Origin: Rhodovastum sp963804495
GTDB lineage: Bacteria > Pseudomonadota > Alphaproteobacteria > Acetobacterales > Acetobacteraceae
Assembly (NCBI GenBank): GCA_963804495.1
Contig: CAWDQN010000012.1
Coordinates: forward strand, 263,060 to 327,059
DNA length: 64,000 nucleotides
Reading direction: 5' to 3'
The notes below the pieces were generated by a model. The model was given only the letters and a program-made list of their open reading frames with translations. It was not told the DNA's origin and ran no database searches. Shown in pieces: positions 44,155 to 52,388 of the stretch (position 1 is the first letter of the stretch; every line of letters starts with the position of its first letter). A program made the position numbers and the translations under genes.

Positions 44155-44460
44155 TCAGTCCGCCTCGTTGAAACCGCACTCGATCAGGTCGGTGAGCGCT
44201 TCCAGGGCCTCCTTGGCGTCCCAGCCTTCGGCGCGCAGCTCAATGGTGGCACCCAGCCCCGCGCCGAGCATCATCAGCCCCATGATGGAACGGGCCGGCA
44301 CGGACTGGCCATCCTTTACCACGTCCACGGCGGCGCCGAAGCGCTCGGCGAGGGTGACGAACTTCGCGGCGGCTCTGGCGTGCAGGCCGCGGCGGTTGCG
44401 AATGGTCAGGATGCGGGTGAGGACGGGGACGTCGCTGGCGTCGAACCCGTCGCTGCTCAT
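44155..44460 (-). CDS. ptsH: HPr phosphocarrier protein
   Basis: 101 residues with the phospho-acceptor H27 (RRGLHARAAAKFV) and the regulatory serine S58 (PARSIMGLMML). The spacing of 31 residues equals that of H15 and S46 in classical HPr. The kinase for the serine is encoded two genes upstream (hprK). There is a 12-residue N-terminal extension. It overlaps the EIIA gene (ATGA). Confidence 0.95.
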   Translation of the reverse strand: MSSDGFDASDVPVLTRILTIRNRRGLHARAAAKFVTLAERFGAAVDVVKDGQSVPARSIMGLMMLGAGLGATIELRAEGWDAKEALEALTDLIECGFNEAD

Positions 44461-45008
44461 CCCGGCGGGTCCTCGCCCGAGGCCCTGATTGTGGCCGGCC
44501 GGGCCACCGCGCAGGCGGCCGAGGCGGGAAGGGCGGCCACCGGGATAGAGGCAGGGACAGCGCAGCCGTTCATGCCGTTGGCGGCCGCCGGTTGCGTCTC
44601 GCGCGGCCGACCATTGGGCAGTACGTGGCTGGCGGCGGCGATGTATTTGCGCCCGGCGGTCTGAGCACACTCCACCGCATCGACCAGCGGCTGGTTCGAT
44701 CGCACCTTGGCCAGCTTGACCAACATCGGCAAATTGACGCCGGCGATCACCTCAACGTCCGGGCGGTCCATTTGCGAAATGGCGAGGTTGCTGGGCGTGC
44801 CGCCGAACATGTCGGTCAGCAGGACCACCCCGTCGCCGGTGTCCACCACGTTGATACAGCGCTTAACCTCGGCGCGGCGTTCCTCGATGTCGTCATCGGG
44901 CCCGATACAGACCGTTGCCACGTTCCGTTGAGCCCCAACCACATGTTCCATGGCCAGCCGCAACTCCTCGGCGAGACGGCCATGGGTGACCAGTACGAGA
45001 CCGATCAT
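44457..45008 (-). CDS. PTS EIIA component, mannose (ManX) family
   Basis: 183 residues. H9 in LVTHGRLAEEL is the phosphorylated residue, and the MFGGTPSN loop is typical of EIIA(Man). There are no EIIB, EIIC or EIID domains here or nearby, so the protein probably ends a regulatory relay and does not feed sugar import. The last 55 residues (alanine/proline-rich, from VLPNGRPRE onward) are an unusual extension. Confidence 0.92.
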   Translation of the reverse strand: MIGLVLVTHGRLAEELRLAMEHVVGAQRNVATVCIGPDDDIEERRAEVKRCINVVDTGDGVVLLTDMFGGTPSNLAISQMDRPDVEVIAGVNLPMLVKLAKVRSNQPLVDAVECAQTAGRKYIAAASHVLPNGRPRETQPAAANGMNGCAVPASIPVAALPASAACAVARPATIRASGEDPPG

Positions 45009-45017
45009 GGGACGGTG

Positions 45018-46037
45018 TCAGGCCTCCTGTGCCCGGACGGACGCATGCTGCGGGTCGCACGGCGCCGCCACGCCGCGCGGCTGGGTCGGCATCTCTGCCT
45101 GGGGATCTGCGAGAGCGCTCGCCTCGCGGAGCAATTCACGGTGCGTCGTGGTCACTCGCCAGCCTGCCTCGGTCAGATGGGACGCCAAGCGCTCGACGAT
45201 ATGGACCGAACGGTGACGCCCGCCCGTACATCCAACCGCGATGGTTGCATATTTTTTGCCCTCTTGCACGAAACGCGGCAAGATCAATCCGAGCAGTCCA
45301 GTCACCCGGTCGAAAAATCCCCGGTAATCGGGATCCTCCTCGACATAGGCACCGACTGCCGGATCCATGCCGGTGCAGGGCCTCAGCACATCAACATAGT
45401 GTGGATTGCGCAGAAACCGGGCATCGAAAACCATGTCCGACTCGCGGGGCAGGCCCGCCGGAAACGCGAATGATATCAGGCCCACCGCCAGGCCGGTTTG
45501 CGCGTCCGCCTGCGCGTCCGCCGCATAGCGCCGTTCGATCAGCCGACGCAAGGCCGGGATCGGCACGTCGGAGGTGTCGATGACTACATCGGCCGCCTCG
45601 CGCAGCCGGGCGGTCAGCGCCTGCTCGGCGGCGATACCGTCGGCCACCCGGCCGTGCGGCGACAACGGATGGCGCCGGCGTGTCTCGGTGTAGCGGCGCA
45701 GCAACACCGCCTCGTCCGCCCAGGCATAAATCAGTTCCGCCGCCACCGCCGGATGCTGCCGCAGCCGGGCGAGCGTGGCCAGCACGGCGCTCACGTCAAA
45801 GCCGCGGCTGCGGGCGTCCACCCCCACGGCGACCCGCCGGCCCGCACCCGATGACCCGCCGCCACCGGTCACCAGGGCTTCGATCATGCCGAGCGGCGGA
45901 TTGTCGATGGCTTCGTAGCCGAGGTCTTCCAGCATGCGCAGGATCGAGAGCTTGCCGGCGCCGGACAGGCCGGTAACCAGCAGCACGCTCTGGCGACCCG
46001 GGCACATGGCGGCCTGCCCGCCAGCCGAACCGGTCAT
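45018..46037 (-). CDS. rapZ: RNase adapter protein RapZ
   Basis: Nucleotide- and RNA-binding adapter, in E. coli linking glmZ decay to glucosamine-6-phosphate level. 339 residues from the ATG at 46037. The P-loop reads GLSGAGKLS (23-31): the usual Ser/Thr after the lysine is leucine. The rest is typical: DNPPLGMIEAL, FDARFLRNPHYVDVLRPCTG and CTGGRHRSVHIVERL. It lies between hprK and the EIIA gene. Confidence 0.94.
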   Translation of the reverse strand: MTGSAGGQAAMCPGRQSVLLVTGLSGAGKLSILRMLEDLGYEAIDNPPLGMIEALVTGGGGSSGAGRRVAVGVDARSRGFDVSAVLATLARLRQHPAVAAELIYAWADEAVLLRRYTETRRRHPLSPHGRVADGIAAEQALTARLREAADVVIDTSDVPIPALRRLIERRYAADAQADAQTGLAVGLISFAFPAGLPRESDMVFDARFLRNPHYVDVLRPCTGMDPAVGAYVEEDPDYRGFFDRVTGLLGLILPRFVQEGKKYATIAVGCTGGRHRSVHIVERLASHLTEAGWRVTTTHRELLREASALADPQAEMPTQPRGVAAPCDPQHASVRAQEA

Positions 46038-46483
46038 GGCGCGCCCGGCTCCGGTGCAAACGCCCCGGCTTCCTGCTGCAGCCGTCCCTCGGCGCAGTCC
46101 AGCGCCAGGGCGACGCGCTGCGCCGCGCTGGCGGCGAAGGCGTCGAGCGCGATCAGCGGCAGGCCAAGCTGCGGGTGGCGGGCCGGGGAGGGAAGCCGGC
46201 CGGCCGGCCGGCCCAGCTCGATGGCCAGGGCCAGCCGGGCCCGCTGCAGGTGCGGCAGTCGCAACAGGCCCAGGCCGCGCACTTCCAGCAATCCGGCCAG
46301 GGCGGCGGGCGGGCTGGCCACGCCGTCCTCGACCTCCACCCGGTCGTCGGCCACCAGCACGAATCCGCGGTCGAGCAGACGGAGCAGCAGGTCCGACTTG
46401 CCGGACCCCGCTGGGCCTGTCAGCAGCACCCCCACAGCTTCGCGCGCTGCACAACTGGCGTGTATCTGCATGGCGCGCACCAT
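46034..46483 (-). CDS. hprK: HPr kinase, short alphaproteobacterial form
   Basis: 149 residues from the ATG at 46483, with GGGAA five bases upstream; the ATG at 46471 is an alternative. Only the catalytic core is present: Walker A GPAGSGKSD (23-31) and LVADDRVEVED. It lacks the N-terminal domain of Gram-positive HPrK/P, as is normal for alphaproteobacteria. It phosphorylates the HPr serine. The frame is open upstream to 46723, but that part reads through tandem repeats. Confidence 0.9.
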   Translation of the reverse strand: MVRAMQIHASCAAREAVGVLLTGPAGSGKSDLLLRLLDRGFVLVADDRVEVEDGVASPPAALAGLLEVRGLGLLRLPHLQRARLALAIELGRPAGRLPSPARHPQLGLPLIALDAFAASAAQRVALALDCAEGRLQQEAGAFAPEPGAP

Positions 46484-46534
46484 GCAGATTCCCGCGCCGC
46501 AACGGAAGCCCGTTTTGTCCGGCCGCGCCTGACC

Positions 46535-46590
46535 GATGGGTTCGGGGGATGGGGTGAAGCAGGGCCAGGGCTCTGCGGTGCACCTGCCGC
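46535..46590. repeat. Partial REP-like element upstream of hprK
   Basis: GAAGCAGGGCCAGGGCTCTGC with remnants of the GATGGGTTC flank. It is a partial or diverged copy of the family, leading into a run of tandem repeats. Confidence 0.5.
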
Positions 46591-46594
46591 CGCG

Positions 46595-46702
46595 CGAAGC
46601 ACGCCTCCGGCGTGACCGGGCAGTGCGCGCCTTCGGCGCGACGGGGCAGTGCGCGCCTTCGGCGCGACGGGGCAGTGCGCGCCTTCGGCGCGACGGGCAG
46701 CA
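46595..46702. repeat. Tandem 25-bp repeats, each with a short hairpin
   Basis: Three near-identical units built on GCGCGCCTTCGGCGCGACGG plus GGCAGT, preceded by a diverged unit (CACGCCTCCGGCGTGACC). Each unit holds a six-pair hairpin CGCGCC-TTC-GGCGCG. They sit between hprK and the SirB1-like gene, in the likely promoter zone of the PTS operon. Confidence 0.8.
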
Positions 46703-46767
46703 GCCCCTTGCAACCCGTGCCATAAGTCGCGCGGTCCAGGACAGCGCCGGCCGAATGTGGGGTCCGG

Positions 46768-47605
46768 TCAGGTCTGGCGCGACCGCAGCTGCTCCATGGC
46801 GGCGCGGGTGCGCGATGCCGCCTCTCCCTGGGGTACCAGATGCAAGAACCGCTCATAGCATCGCAGCGCCGCGTCCACATGCTCGAGCCGCTGGTTGAGT
46901 ATCCCCGCCTCGCGCCATAGCCGGGCATGATCGGTGGCGATGCGCAGCATGTCCTCGATGCAGGCCAGCGCCCCGGCCACGTCGCCGGCGCCGAGCCGGC
47001 GGGTCTTGATGTTGCCCTGCAGCCGCAACAGCACTGCGCGCGAGGACATGGGCGCCAGCAGCCCGGGCCGCAGGTCGGCCTGCTCTCCCTCGACCGCCCG
47101 GAGCAGTCGGTGCAAGGCCGCGGAGTTCGAGCGGGGTGCCGCCGGCGAACACGTCGAGCACGATGTTGCCGCCACTGCCCTCCATGGCCAGCAGGAAATG
47201 GCCGGGGAAGTCGGCGCCATGCGCCGGCCAGCCGACCGCGCGGGCAGCGTGCAGCCAGAGGATGCCGAGCGCCACCGGCAGGCCTCGGCGGCGCGCGATC
47301 ACATGGATAAGGTTGGCGTTGCGCAGATTGTCGTAGTCCTCGGAGTCTCCGGCATAGGCGTGCCTCGCCGACAGCAGCAGCGCCAGCACCCGCACGCGGG
47401 TGGCGTTGTCGCCTTCCGGCACGCTGCCCGCGAGCTCAACCGCCTCGCGCGCCAGGTCCGAGAGGTGCGCCCGGGCGGCCAGCCAGTCGGCCTGCGGCGC
47501 GTCGACGCGGGCGAACTGCAGAGCGGCGTCCGCGAGGTCGATTTCGCTATCGGGCAGTTGCCCGATGGCATCGAGGGCGGCGCGAGGACCGATCATGGCG
47601 GGCAT
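46768..47605 (-). CDS. SirB1/transglutaminase-like protein with TPR tail, frameshifted
   Basis: SirB1 family: an N-terminal transglutaminase-like domain (DNLRNANLIHVIARRRGLPVALGILWLHAARAVG, cited in part) and a C-terminal TPR pair (ACIEDMLRIATDHARLWREAG). The two parts are in different frames. The first runs from 47605 to about 47118 (FAGGTPLELR) and the second continues as LHRLLRAVEGEQADLRPG to a stop at 46768. Skipping one base at about 47115-47119 (GGCCTTG on the minus strand) joins them. It is the third gene here repaired by removing one base. Confidence 0.82.
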
Positions 47606-47660
47606 CCACCGGCGTTATTCCACCGCCGCCAGAGCCCCCGGTGGGTGTCGTGTGGCAGCC

Positions 47661-47933
47661 TCAGCGGTCCTTGGCGGTCATCTCCTCACCGGACGTGGCG
47701 GCGAGGATGTCGGGTGGCATGTTGGTGAAATCGGCGTCCAGACGGTTCGGGGCGCGGCGCCGGACCGGCTGCCGCCGCGGCCGCTCGGTCGGCTCGGGCG
47801 GCCGCAACTCCGCGACCGCTTCGCCATGCGACATGACCAGGAAAGACATTCCCTGCCGCGCCTGGTGCAGATAGAAACTCAGATTGCCCCGCAGATCGCG
47901 AACGCCGACGCGGGTTTTCCCTGCCTCGTCCAT
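47661..47933 (-). CDS. Phd/YefM-type antitoxin-like protein, no toxin adjacent
   Basis: 90 residues. The N-terminal half VGVRDLRGNLSFYLHQARQG and MSHGEAVAELRPP match the Phd DNA-binding fold. The C-terminal half is arginine/proline-rich and would be the toxin-wrapping part. No toxin frame (Doc, RelE, PIN) follows; the next gene is the SirB1-like one 55 bases on. It may be an orphan regulator or a relic of a toxin-antitoxin pair. Confidence 0.72.
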   Translation of the reverse strand: MDEAGKTRVGVRDLRGNLSFYLHQARQGMSFLVMSHGEAVAELRPPEPTERPRRQPVRRRAPNRLDADFTNMPPDILAATSGEEMTAKDR

Positions 47934-48011
47934 GCTCGCCTCCGTGTCAACGCGGAAACTGTGCACGCTGCGGTGGCGCTGGGCAAGTGTGGCGTGGCGG
48001 GGCATGGGACG

Positions 48012-48113
48012 TAGGAAGGCCAGGGCTCTGCCCTGGACCCGCCAAGGGCCGAAAGGCCCTTGGAACCCATTCCTTTAGTATGGGGTCCAGGGCAGACCCG
48101 CGGCCTTCCTTCA
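48012..48113. repeat. REP-like palindromic element, last copy in the window
   Basis: GGAAGGCCAGGGCTCTGCCC, module CCAAGGGCC-GAAA-GGCCCTTGG, GAACCCAT, then a damaged second half (CCAGGGC-AGA-CCCGCGG) and CCTTCCTTC. It lies between the divergent Phd-like and transglycosylase genes. Confidence 0.78.
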
Positions 48114-48118
48114 GCCTA

Positions 48119-49081
48119 ATGGCCCGCTTCCTGCGAAAGCAGCCGGCCATGAGCAATCCGCACCCCCACTCCACCCTGCTCGTTTTCCTGCTGGCCCTGC
48201 CGTTCGCCTGCGCGCCCGGCGATCCGTCCCGGGCGGAACCGGCGTCAGGCGCTGCTCCGCGGCCCGTCACCGCGCTGTTCGGCACCCCGCCGGGCACGGG
48301 GCAGGCGGTTGTCCCGCCGCCGAAGCCGCCGGCCGGTACCACCGTGCCGCTGAGCCCCCAGGTCCGCCCGGCAAGTTTCGCCGGGCAAGCGGCTCCCTCG
48401 CCCGGCGAAGCCTGCCGCGTGGCCATCGTGCAGGCGGCGGTCCGCTATCACATCCCCACGGACCTGATGCTGGCCATCAGCCTGGTCGAGAGTGGCCACC
48501 GCGATCCCGTCACCGGAACCAGGATGCCCTGGCCCTGGACGGCGAACCTCGAAGGCCAGGATTACCGGTTCGAGACACCGGCGCAGGCGGCGGCCTGGGT
48601 CCGCCAGCAACAGGCAAACGGTTTCGCGTCGATCGACACCGGCTGCATGCAGGTCAATCTGAAGCACCACCCGGACGCCTTTGCGACCGTGGAAGACGCG
48701 TTCGACCCGGTGCACAACGCCGATTATGCCGCCCGTTTCCTGCGCTCGCTGTACGACGGGGCTGCCGGCGGGGTGTGGCTCCGCGCCGCCGGGTTCTATC
48801 ACTCGCAGACGCCGGCGCTCGCCGATGGCTACGAAGGGCTTGTCGAGGCCGCTCTGAAAGGACCGCTGCCCGGCCAGTCGGCACTTTCCGTCCCGTTGGC
48901 GGCGGTCCCGTTCCGGCCAGTCGGGGGCGGCCAGTCCCTGTCCAACCATGCCGAACTGGCGCGGGTTATTCCGATGGCCGGCGGTCAGGTCGGCCGGGGG
49001 CTCGACGCCTACCGGGCCATGCCGATCCTGCTCGCCAGCCGGGCACCGCCGCTTCGCGTCCCGACAGGGCAACGGCCGTAG
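48119..49081 (+). CDS. Secreted lytic-transglycosylase-like protein
   Basis: 320 residues from the ATG at 48119 (or 48149). A hydrophobic signal segment (TLLVFLLALPFACA) and a proline-rich linker precede an SLT-type domain: catalytic glutamate E124 in AISLVESGH, then WPWTANLEG, IDTGCMQVNLKHHPDAF, AFDPVHNADYAARFL and AAGFYHSQTP. The same landmarks recur in the gene at 56585-57400, so the two are paralogues. The substrate would be peptidoglycan, possibly for assembly of an envelope-spanning machine. Confidence 0.84.
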   Translation: MARFLRKQPAMSNPHPHSTLLVFLLALPFACAPGDPSRAEPASGAAPRPVTALFGTPPGTGQAVVPPPKPPAGTTVPLSPQVRPASFAGQAAPSPGEACRVAIVQAAVRYHIPTDLMLAISLVESGHRDPVTGTRMPWPWTANLEGQDYRFETPAQAAAWVRQQQANGFASIDTGCMQVNLKHHPDAFATVEDAFDPVHNADYAARFLRSLYDGAAGGVWLRAAGFYHSQTPALADGYEGLVEAALKGPLPGQSALSVPLAAVPFRPVGGGQSLSNHAELARVIPMAGGQVGRGLDAYRAMPILLASRAPPLRVPTGQRP

Positions 49082-49164
49082 CCGGCAACCGGCCGCTGGT
49101 CCGAACCCGCAGCTCCGGATAGGGTGGTGGCACGACGGTGGTCAGCCAGGACGGGGAGCCAGTG

Positions 49165-49524
49165 ATGACCGACGCCAAGGAACCGGCCGCCATCCGTGCC
49201 TGGCACGCGCATATCTACTACGACCCCGCTGCCCGCGAGACCGCCACCTGGCTGCGCGAGCGCCTCAGTGAGCGGTTTCCGGAGGCGCGCCTCGGTCGCT
49301 GGCACGACGGGCCGGTCGGCCCGCATGCGGGCGCGATGTACCAGGTGGCGTTCGCCACCGGCGACGCGCCGTCGCTGATCCCGTTCCTCGCGCTGAACCG
49401 GCGTGGCCTGACCATTCTGGTGCATCCCGATACCGGCCGCCCGAAAGAGGACCACCTGGAGCACGCGCTGTGGATGGGGGCGGTGTTGCCGCTCGCGGCG
49501 TCCATCCTGCCGGACAGCGAATGA
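49165..49524 (+). CDS. DOPA 4,5-dioxygenase family protein
   Basis: 119 residues. Family landmarks: WHAHIYYDP near the N-terminus (metal-binding histidines), HDGPVGPHAGAMYQVAF and LVHPDTGRPKEDHLEHALWMG. Members open aromatic rings in plants and fungi; bacterial members are mostly of unknown substrate. The ATG at 49165 has GGGGAG upstream. The stop overlaps the next gene (ATGA). Confidence 0.87.
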   Translation: MTDAKEPAAIRAWHAHIYYDPAARETATWLRERLSERFPEARLGRWHDGPVGPHAGAMYQVAFATGDAPSLIPFLALNRRGLTILVHPDTGRPKEDHLEHALWMGAVLPLAASILPDSE

Positions 49525-50558
49525 CGGCGGATACCGACATGCCCAGCCAAATCCGTCCCCTGCGCAACCGGCAGGTCCGCCTGGCCTCCCGCCCGGAGGC
49601 CATCCCGCAGGCCCGGCATTTCGAGATCGTGGAGTCGCCCATTCCCGAAGCGCCCGAGGGCGGCCTGCTGGTCCGCAACCGGTTTCTCTCGGTCGAGCCC
49701 GCCATGCGCGGCTGGGTCAGCGCCATCGCCAATTACGCCAAACCGGTCGGCATCGGCGAGGTCATGCGCGCCTTCGCCGCCGGGGAAGTCCTCGCCTCCC
49801 ACCATCCCGACTACGCGAAGGGCGATCTGGTCAGCGGCCTGTTCGGCTGGCAGGACTACGCTCCCGTGATGCCGGCCTCGATCACTCGCAAGCTGCGCGA
49901 GCCGGACTTGCCGCTGTCGGCGTCCCTCGGGGTGCTCGGCCTGAACGGCGTCACCGCCTATTTCGGGCTTCTGGAGGTCGGCCAGCCGCAAGCGGCAGAA
50001 ACCGTCGTGGTCTCCACCGCGGCCGGCGCGGTCGGCTCCTGCGTCGGCCAGATCGCCCGGATCAAGGGGTGCCGGACGGTTGGTATCGCCGGCGGCGCGG
50101 AGAAGGTCCGTCAATGCCTGGAGGAGTTCGGCTTCGACGCCGCCATCGACTACCGCGCCGGCGGCCTCGATGCCGCGTTGGCGGCCGCCGCCCCCGGCGG
50201 CGTCCATATCTATTTCGACAACACCTCCGGCCCGATCAGCGACGCGGTGCTGCGCCACCTGGCCGAGCGCGCCCGCGTCGTCGTCTGCGGCACCGCGAGC
50301 GTGGCGTCGTGGGAACCCTGGCCCAGCGGCCCGCGGCCGGAGCGCCATTTGCTGGTCAAGCGCGCCCGGATGGAAGGTTTTCTGGCCTTCGACTATGCCC
50401 ACCGGACCGAGGAGGCGGTGGCGCAACTGGCGGCCTGGGTGCGCGCGGGAAAGCTGCGCAGCCGCGAACATATCCTTGATGGCATCGAGCAGGCTCCCGG
50501 CGCCATCGCCATGCTCTATCGCGGCGAGAACACCGGCAAGCTGCTGGTGCGGCTGTAG
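49521..50558 (+). CDS. NADP-dependent oxidoreductase (MDR, CurA/leukotriene B4 dehydrogenase type)
   Basis: 345 residues. N-terminal RQVRLASRPEAIPQARHFEI and LLVRNRFLSVEPAMRGW, the nucleotide-binding VVVSTAAGAVGSCVGQIARI, and IYFDNTSGPISDAVL are typical of this zinc-free reductase family, which reduces alpha,beta-unsaturated carbonyls. It is coupled to the dioxygenase by an ATGA overlap and followed by a macro-domain gene three bases later. Confidence 0.93.
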   Translation: MTADTDMPSQIRPLRNRQVRLASRPEAIPQARHFEIVESPIPEAPEGGLLVRNRFLSVEPAMRGWVSAIANYAKPVGIGEVMRAFAAGEVLASHHPDYAKGDLVSGLFGWQDYAPVMPASITRKLREPDLPLSASLGVLGLNGVTAYFGLLEVGQPQAAETVVVSTAAGAVGSCVGQIARIKGCRTVGIAGGAEKVRQCLEEFGFDAAIDYRAGGLDAALAAAAPGGVHIYFDNTSGPISDAVLRHLAERARVVVCGTASVASWEPWPSGPRPERHLLVKRARMEGFLAFDYAHRTEEAVAQLAAWVRAGKLRSREHILDGIEQAPGAIAMLYRGENTGKLLVRL

Positions 50559-50561
50559 CCC

Positions 50562-51074
50562 ATGGCGATTGCCGACCGGCTGCTGGCCATCCAGACCGAC
50601 ATCACTACCCTGCGGGTGGACGCGATCGTGAATGCGGCCAATTCCAGCCTGCTCGGCGGCGGCGGGGTGGACGGCGCCATTCATCGCGCCGCCGGGCCGG
50701 GCCTGCTGGCGGAATGTCGCAGCATCGGCCACTGCCCGACCGGCGAGGCGCGCATCACCGGCGGCCACGCCCTGCCGGCGCGCCGGGTGATCCACACCGT
50801 CGGCCCGGTCTGGCGCGGCGGCGCGCAAGGCGAGCCGGAGCTGCTGGCCGCCTGCTATCGCAACAGCCTGGCGCTGGCGGTGGGGCATGGCATCCGCAGC
50901 ATCGCCTTCCCGGCGATTTCCTGCGGCATCTATGGCTATCCGGTCGAGGCGGCCACCGCGATTGCGGTACGCGAGACCGGCGCGGTCCTGGCCGCCGGCG
51001 CGCAGATCGAACAGGTTATTTTCGTGGCGTTCGACCGTTCGGTGGCGGCTTCCTACCGCGCCGCCTTGGGCTGA
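50562..51074 (+). CDS. Macro-domain protein, O-acetyl-ADP-ribose deacetylase type (YmdB-like)
   Basis: 170 residues, a single macro domain. The ADP-ribose pocket is visible in DAIVNAANSSLLGGGGVDGA, GEARITGGHALPARRVIHTVGP and IAFPAISCGIYGYP. YmdB-type proteins remove acetyl from O-acetyl-ADP-ribose and ADP-ribose from acidic side chains. It lies directly after the oxidoreductase gene. Confidence 0.95.
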   Translation: MAIADRLLAIQTDITTLRVDAIVNAANSSLLGGGGVDGAIHRAAGPGLLAECRSIGHCPTGEARITGGHALPARRVIHTVGPVWRGGAQGEPELLAACYRNSLALAVGHGIRSIAFPAISCGIYGYPVEAATAIAVRETGAVLAAGAQIEQVIFVAFDRSVAASYRAALG

Positions 51075-51343
51075 TGCCGCCAGCCTTGCGTTCCAGGCAA
51101 TGGCGCTCGCCCCTGTCGCGGCAGTTGATGAACGCTCCGGCTTTCACGATCGCACCGACATGATAAGCCGGCGCCACCCCGCCAACCATGCCGCCCGGCG
51201 GCCCTTGGATGCGCGAGCGAGCCTCCGCCGGGTTGGCCCGGTGTCGTTCCACCGCACCTTTGCCGACGCCATTTCCCCGGCGAAGCGGGGTCGCGAGCGA
51301 TGTGAACCTGCGCGCGCTCCGGCTTCAATGGCCGGTCCGGGCG

Positions 51344-51547
51344 CTATGCGGGTGTGGCCCGGGACCCACCGGAGGCAGGCAATGACGCTGCGTCCGCAAT
51401 GACGCTCCCCTCGTCGGCTTGCCTTTCAAAATCGTCCGCCATCTGAAGCAGGTAGCGGGCCAGTGTATCGTCGTTGATGTATTCAGCGGTATGGCGGTAC
51501 CGCGCTGCTTTTTCTGATGGTCGTTCACACAACATCTCGATGCTCAT
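51344..51547 (-). CDS. Small charged helical protein, hypothetical
   Basis: 67 residues. The core ERPSEKAARYRHTAEYINDD followed by YLLQMADDFERQADEG has the look of small alphaproteobacterial proteins in which residues of the RARRYRxxAE type precede an LLxMAxxYE helix. The function of those is unknown. The tail is low complexity. No strong ribosome site is seen. The gaps on both sides (51075-51343 and 51548-51845) contain no recognisable gene. Confidence 0.5.
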   Translation of the reverse strand: MSIEMLCERPSEKAARYRHTAEYINDDTLARYLLQMADDFERQADEGSVIADAASLPASGGSRATPA

Positions 51548-51845
51548 TGGTTACGTAAGATTATGCACCAAGCGCCGCCACTCTCGCCCTTCATTGCCTT
51601 ATGTCCAGGCACGAAACTCTGCCGCATGAACACATCTTCGCGACCGCACCGCAGAAGGAGCCGTCTGGGGGGGAGCGTCGGCATCGCCCCAACGCGGAGA
51701 AGTGACTGGCCAAGCACGGGCGGACAGACATGATGGTTGCGGTTCCAATCCGGCGATGTCGGCTTCGCTGTCGAATTCAGGTCGGAGGTCTTGCGAACCC
51801 GACCGGACGATCCGAAGGTTCGGCTGCAACCAGAAGGACATCTCC

Positions 51846-52223
51846 ATGAGGTGGCTGCATATTGTCATTGCTTTGCTGGCGGCGGCGACCCTGGCTAGAC
51901 AAGCCATCGCGGCGGACGGAGCTGCGGCCAGCGAAGAAGCCTCCATGCAAGTCGTGCCGCACACCACTTCGCGCGCCGTGCTGCCGCGCGATCTGATGAC
52001 CCGGGAGGAGCGGGCCAGCTTCCGCGCCCAGATGCAACAGGCGACCCCGCAGGAGCGCAACGCGCTGTGGCACCGGGAGCTTGTCGTCCTGGAGCAACGG
52101 GCGGCGGCTCGCGGGGTGGGCCTGGCCGTTCCGACCATGCGGGCGGACGGCACGTTCTATCCGCACGAAATTCATGGCAACGGACCCGCCCGATGGCAGA
52201 CCGGAGGGGTCCGGGCACCTTGA
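51846..52223 (+). CDS. Small secreted hypothetical protein
   Basis: 125 residues with a signal peptide (WLHIVIALLAAATLARQAIAA). The mature part is helical and charged: PRDLMTREERASFRAQMQQATPQ and ALWHRELVVLEQRAAARG, a pattern seen in small periplasmic proteins of unknown role. It stands in front of another secreted-protein gene in the same direction. Confidence 0.6.
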   Translation: MRWLHIVIALLAAATLARQAIAADGAAASEEASMQVVPHTTSRAVLPRDLMTREERASFRAQMQQATPQERNALWHRELVVLEQRAAARGVGLAVPTMRADGTFYPHEIHGNGPARWQTGGVRAP

Positions 52224-52388
52224 TATCCGGCTTGCTGAAAAGCGCTGGCTGAGCCGGCGCCCGCCGACCGGCCCACCATTGCATGATGCGACCGGATGAT
52301 GGATCGTTGCGGTCCGGCTCCTGCGGAGCCGGCGCGCGCGTCGGCGGGTCACGGCCGCTCGTCAACGGGACCCGAAGCGGATGCCGCC

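Noticed and set aside
46595..46702. Regular short repeats that could suggest a CRISPR array
   Set aside because: The units are directly adjacent with no variable spacers of constant length, and no cas genes are present.
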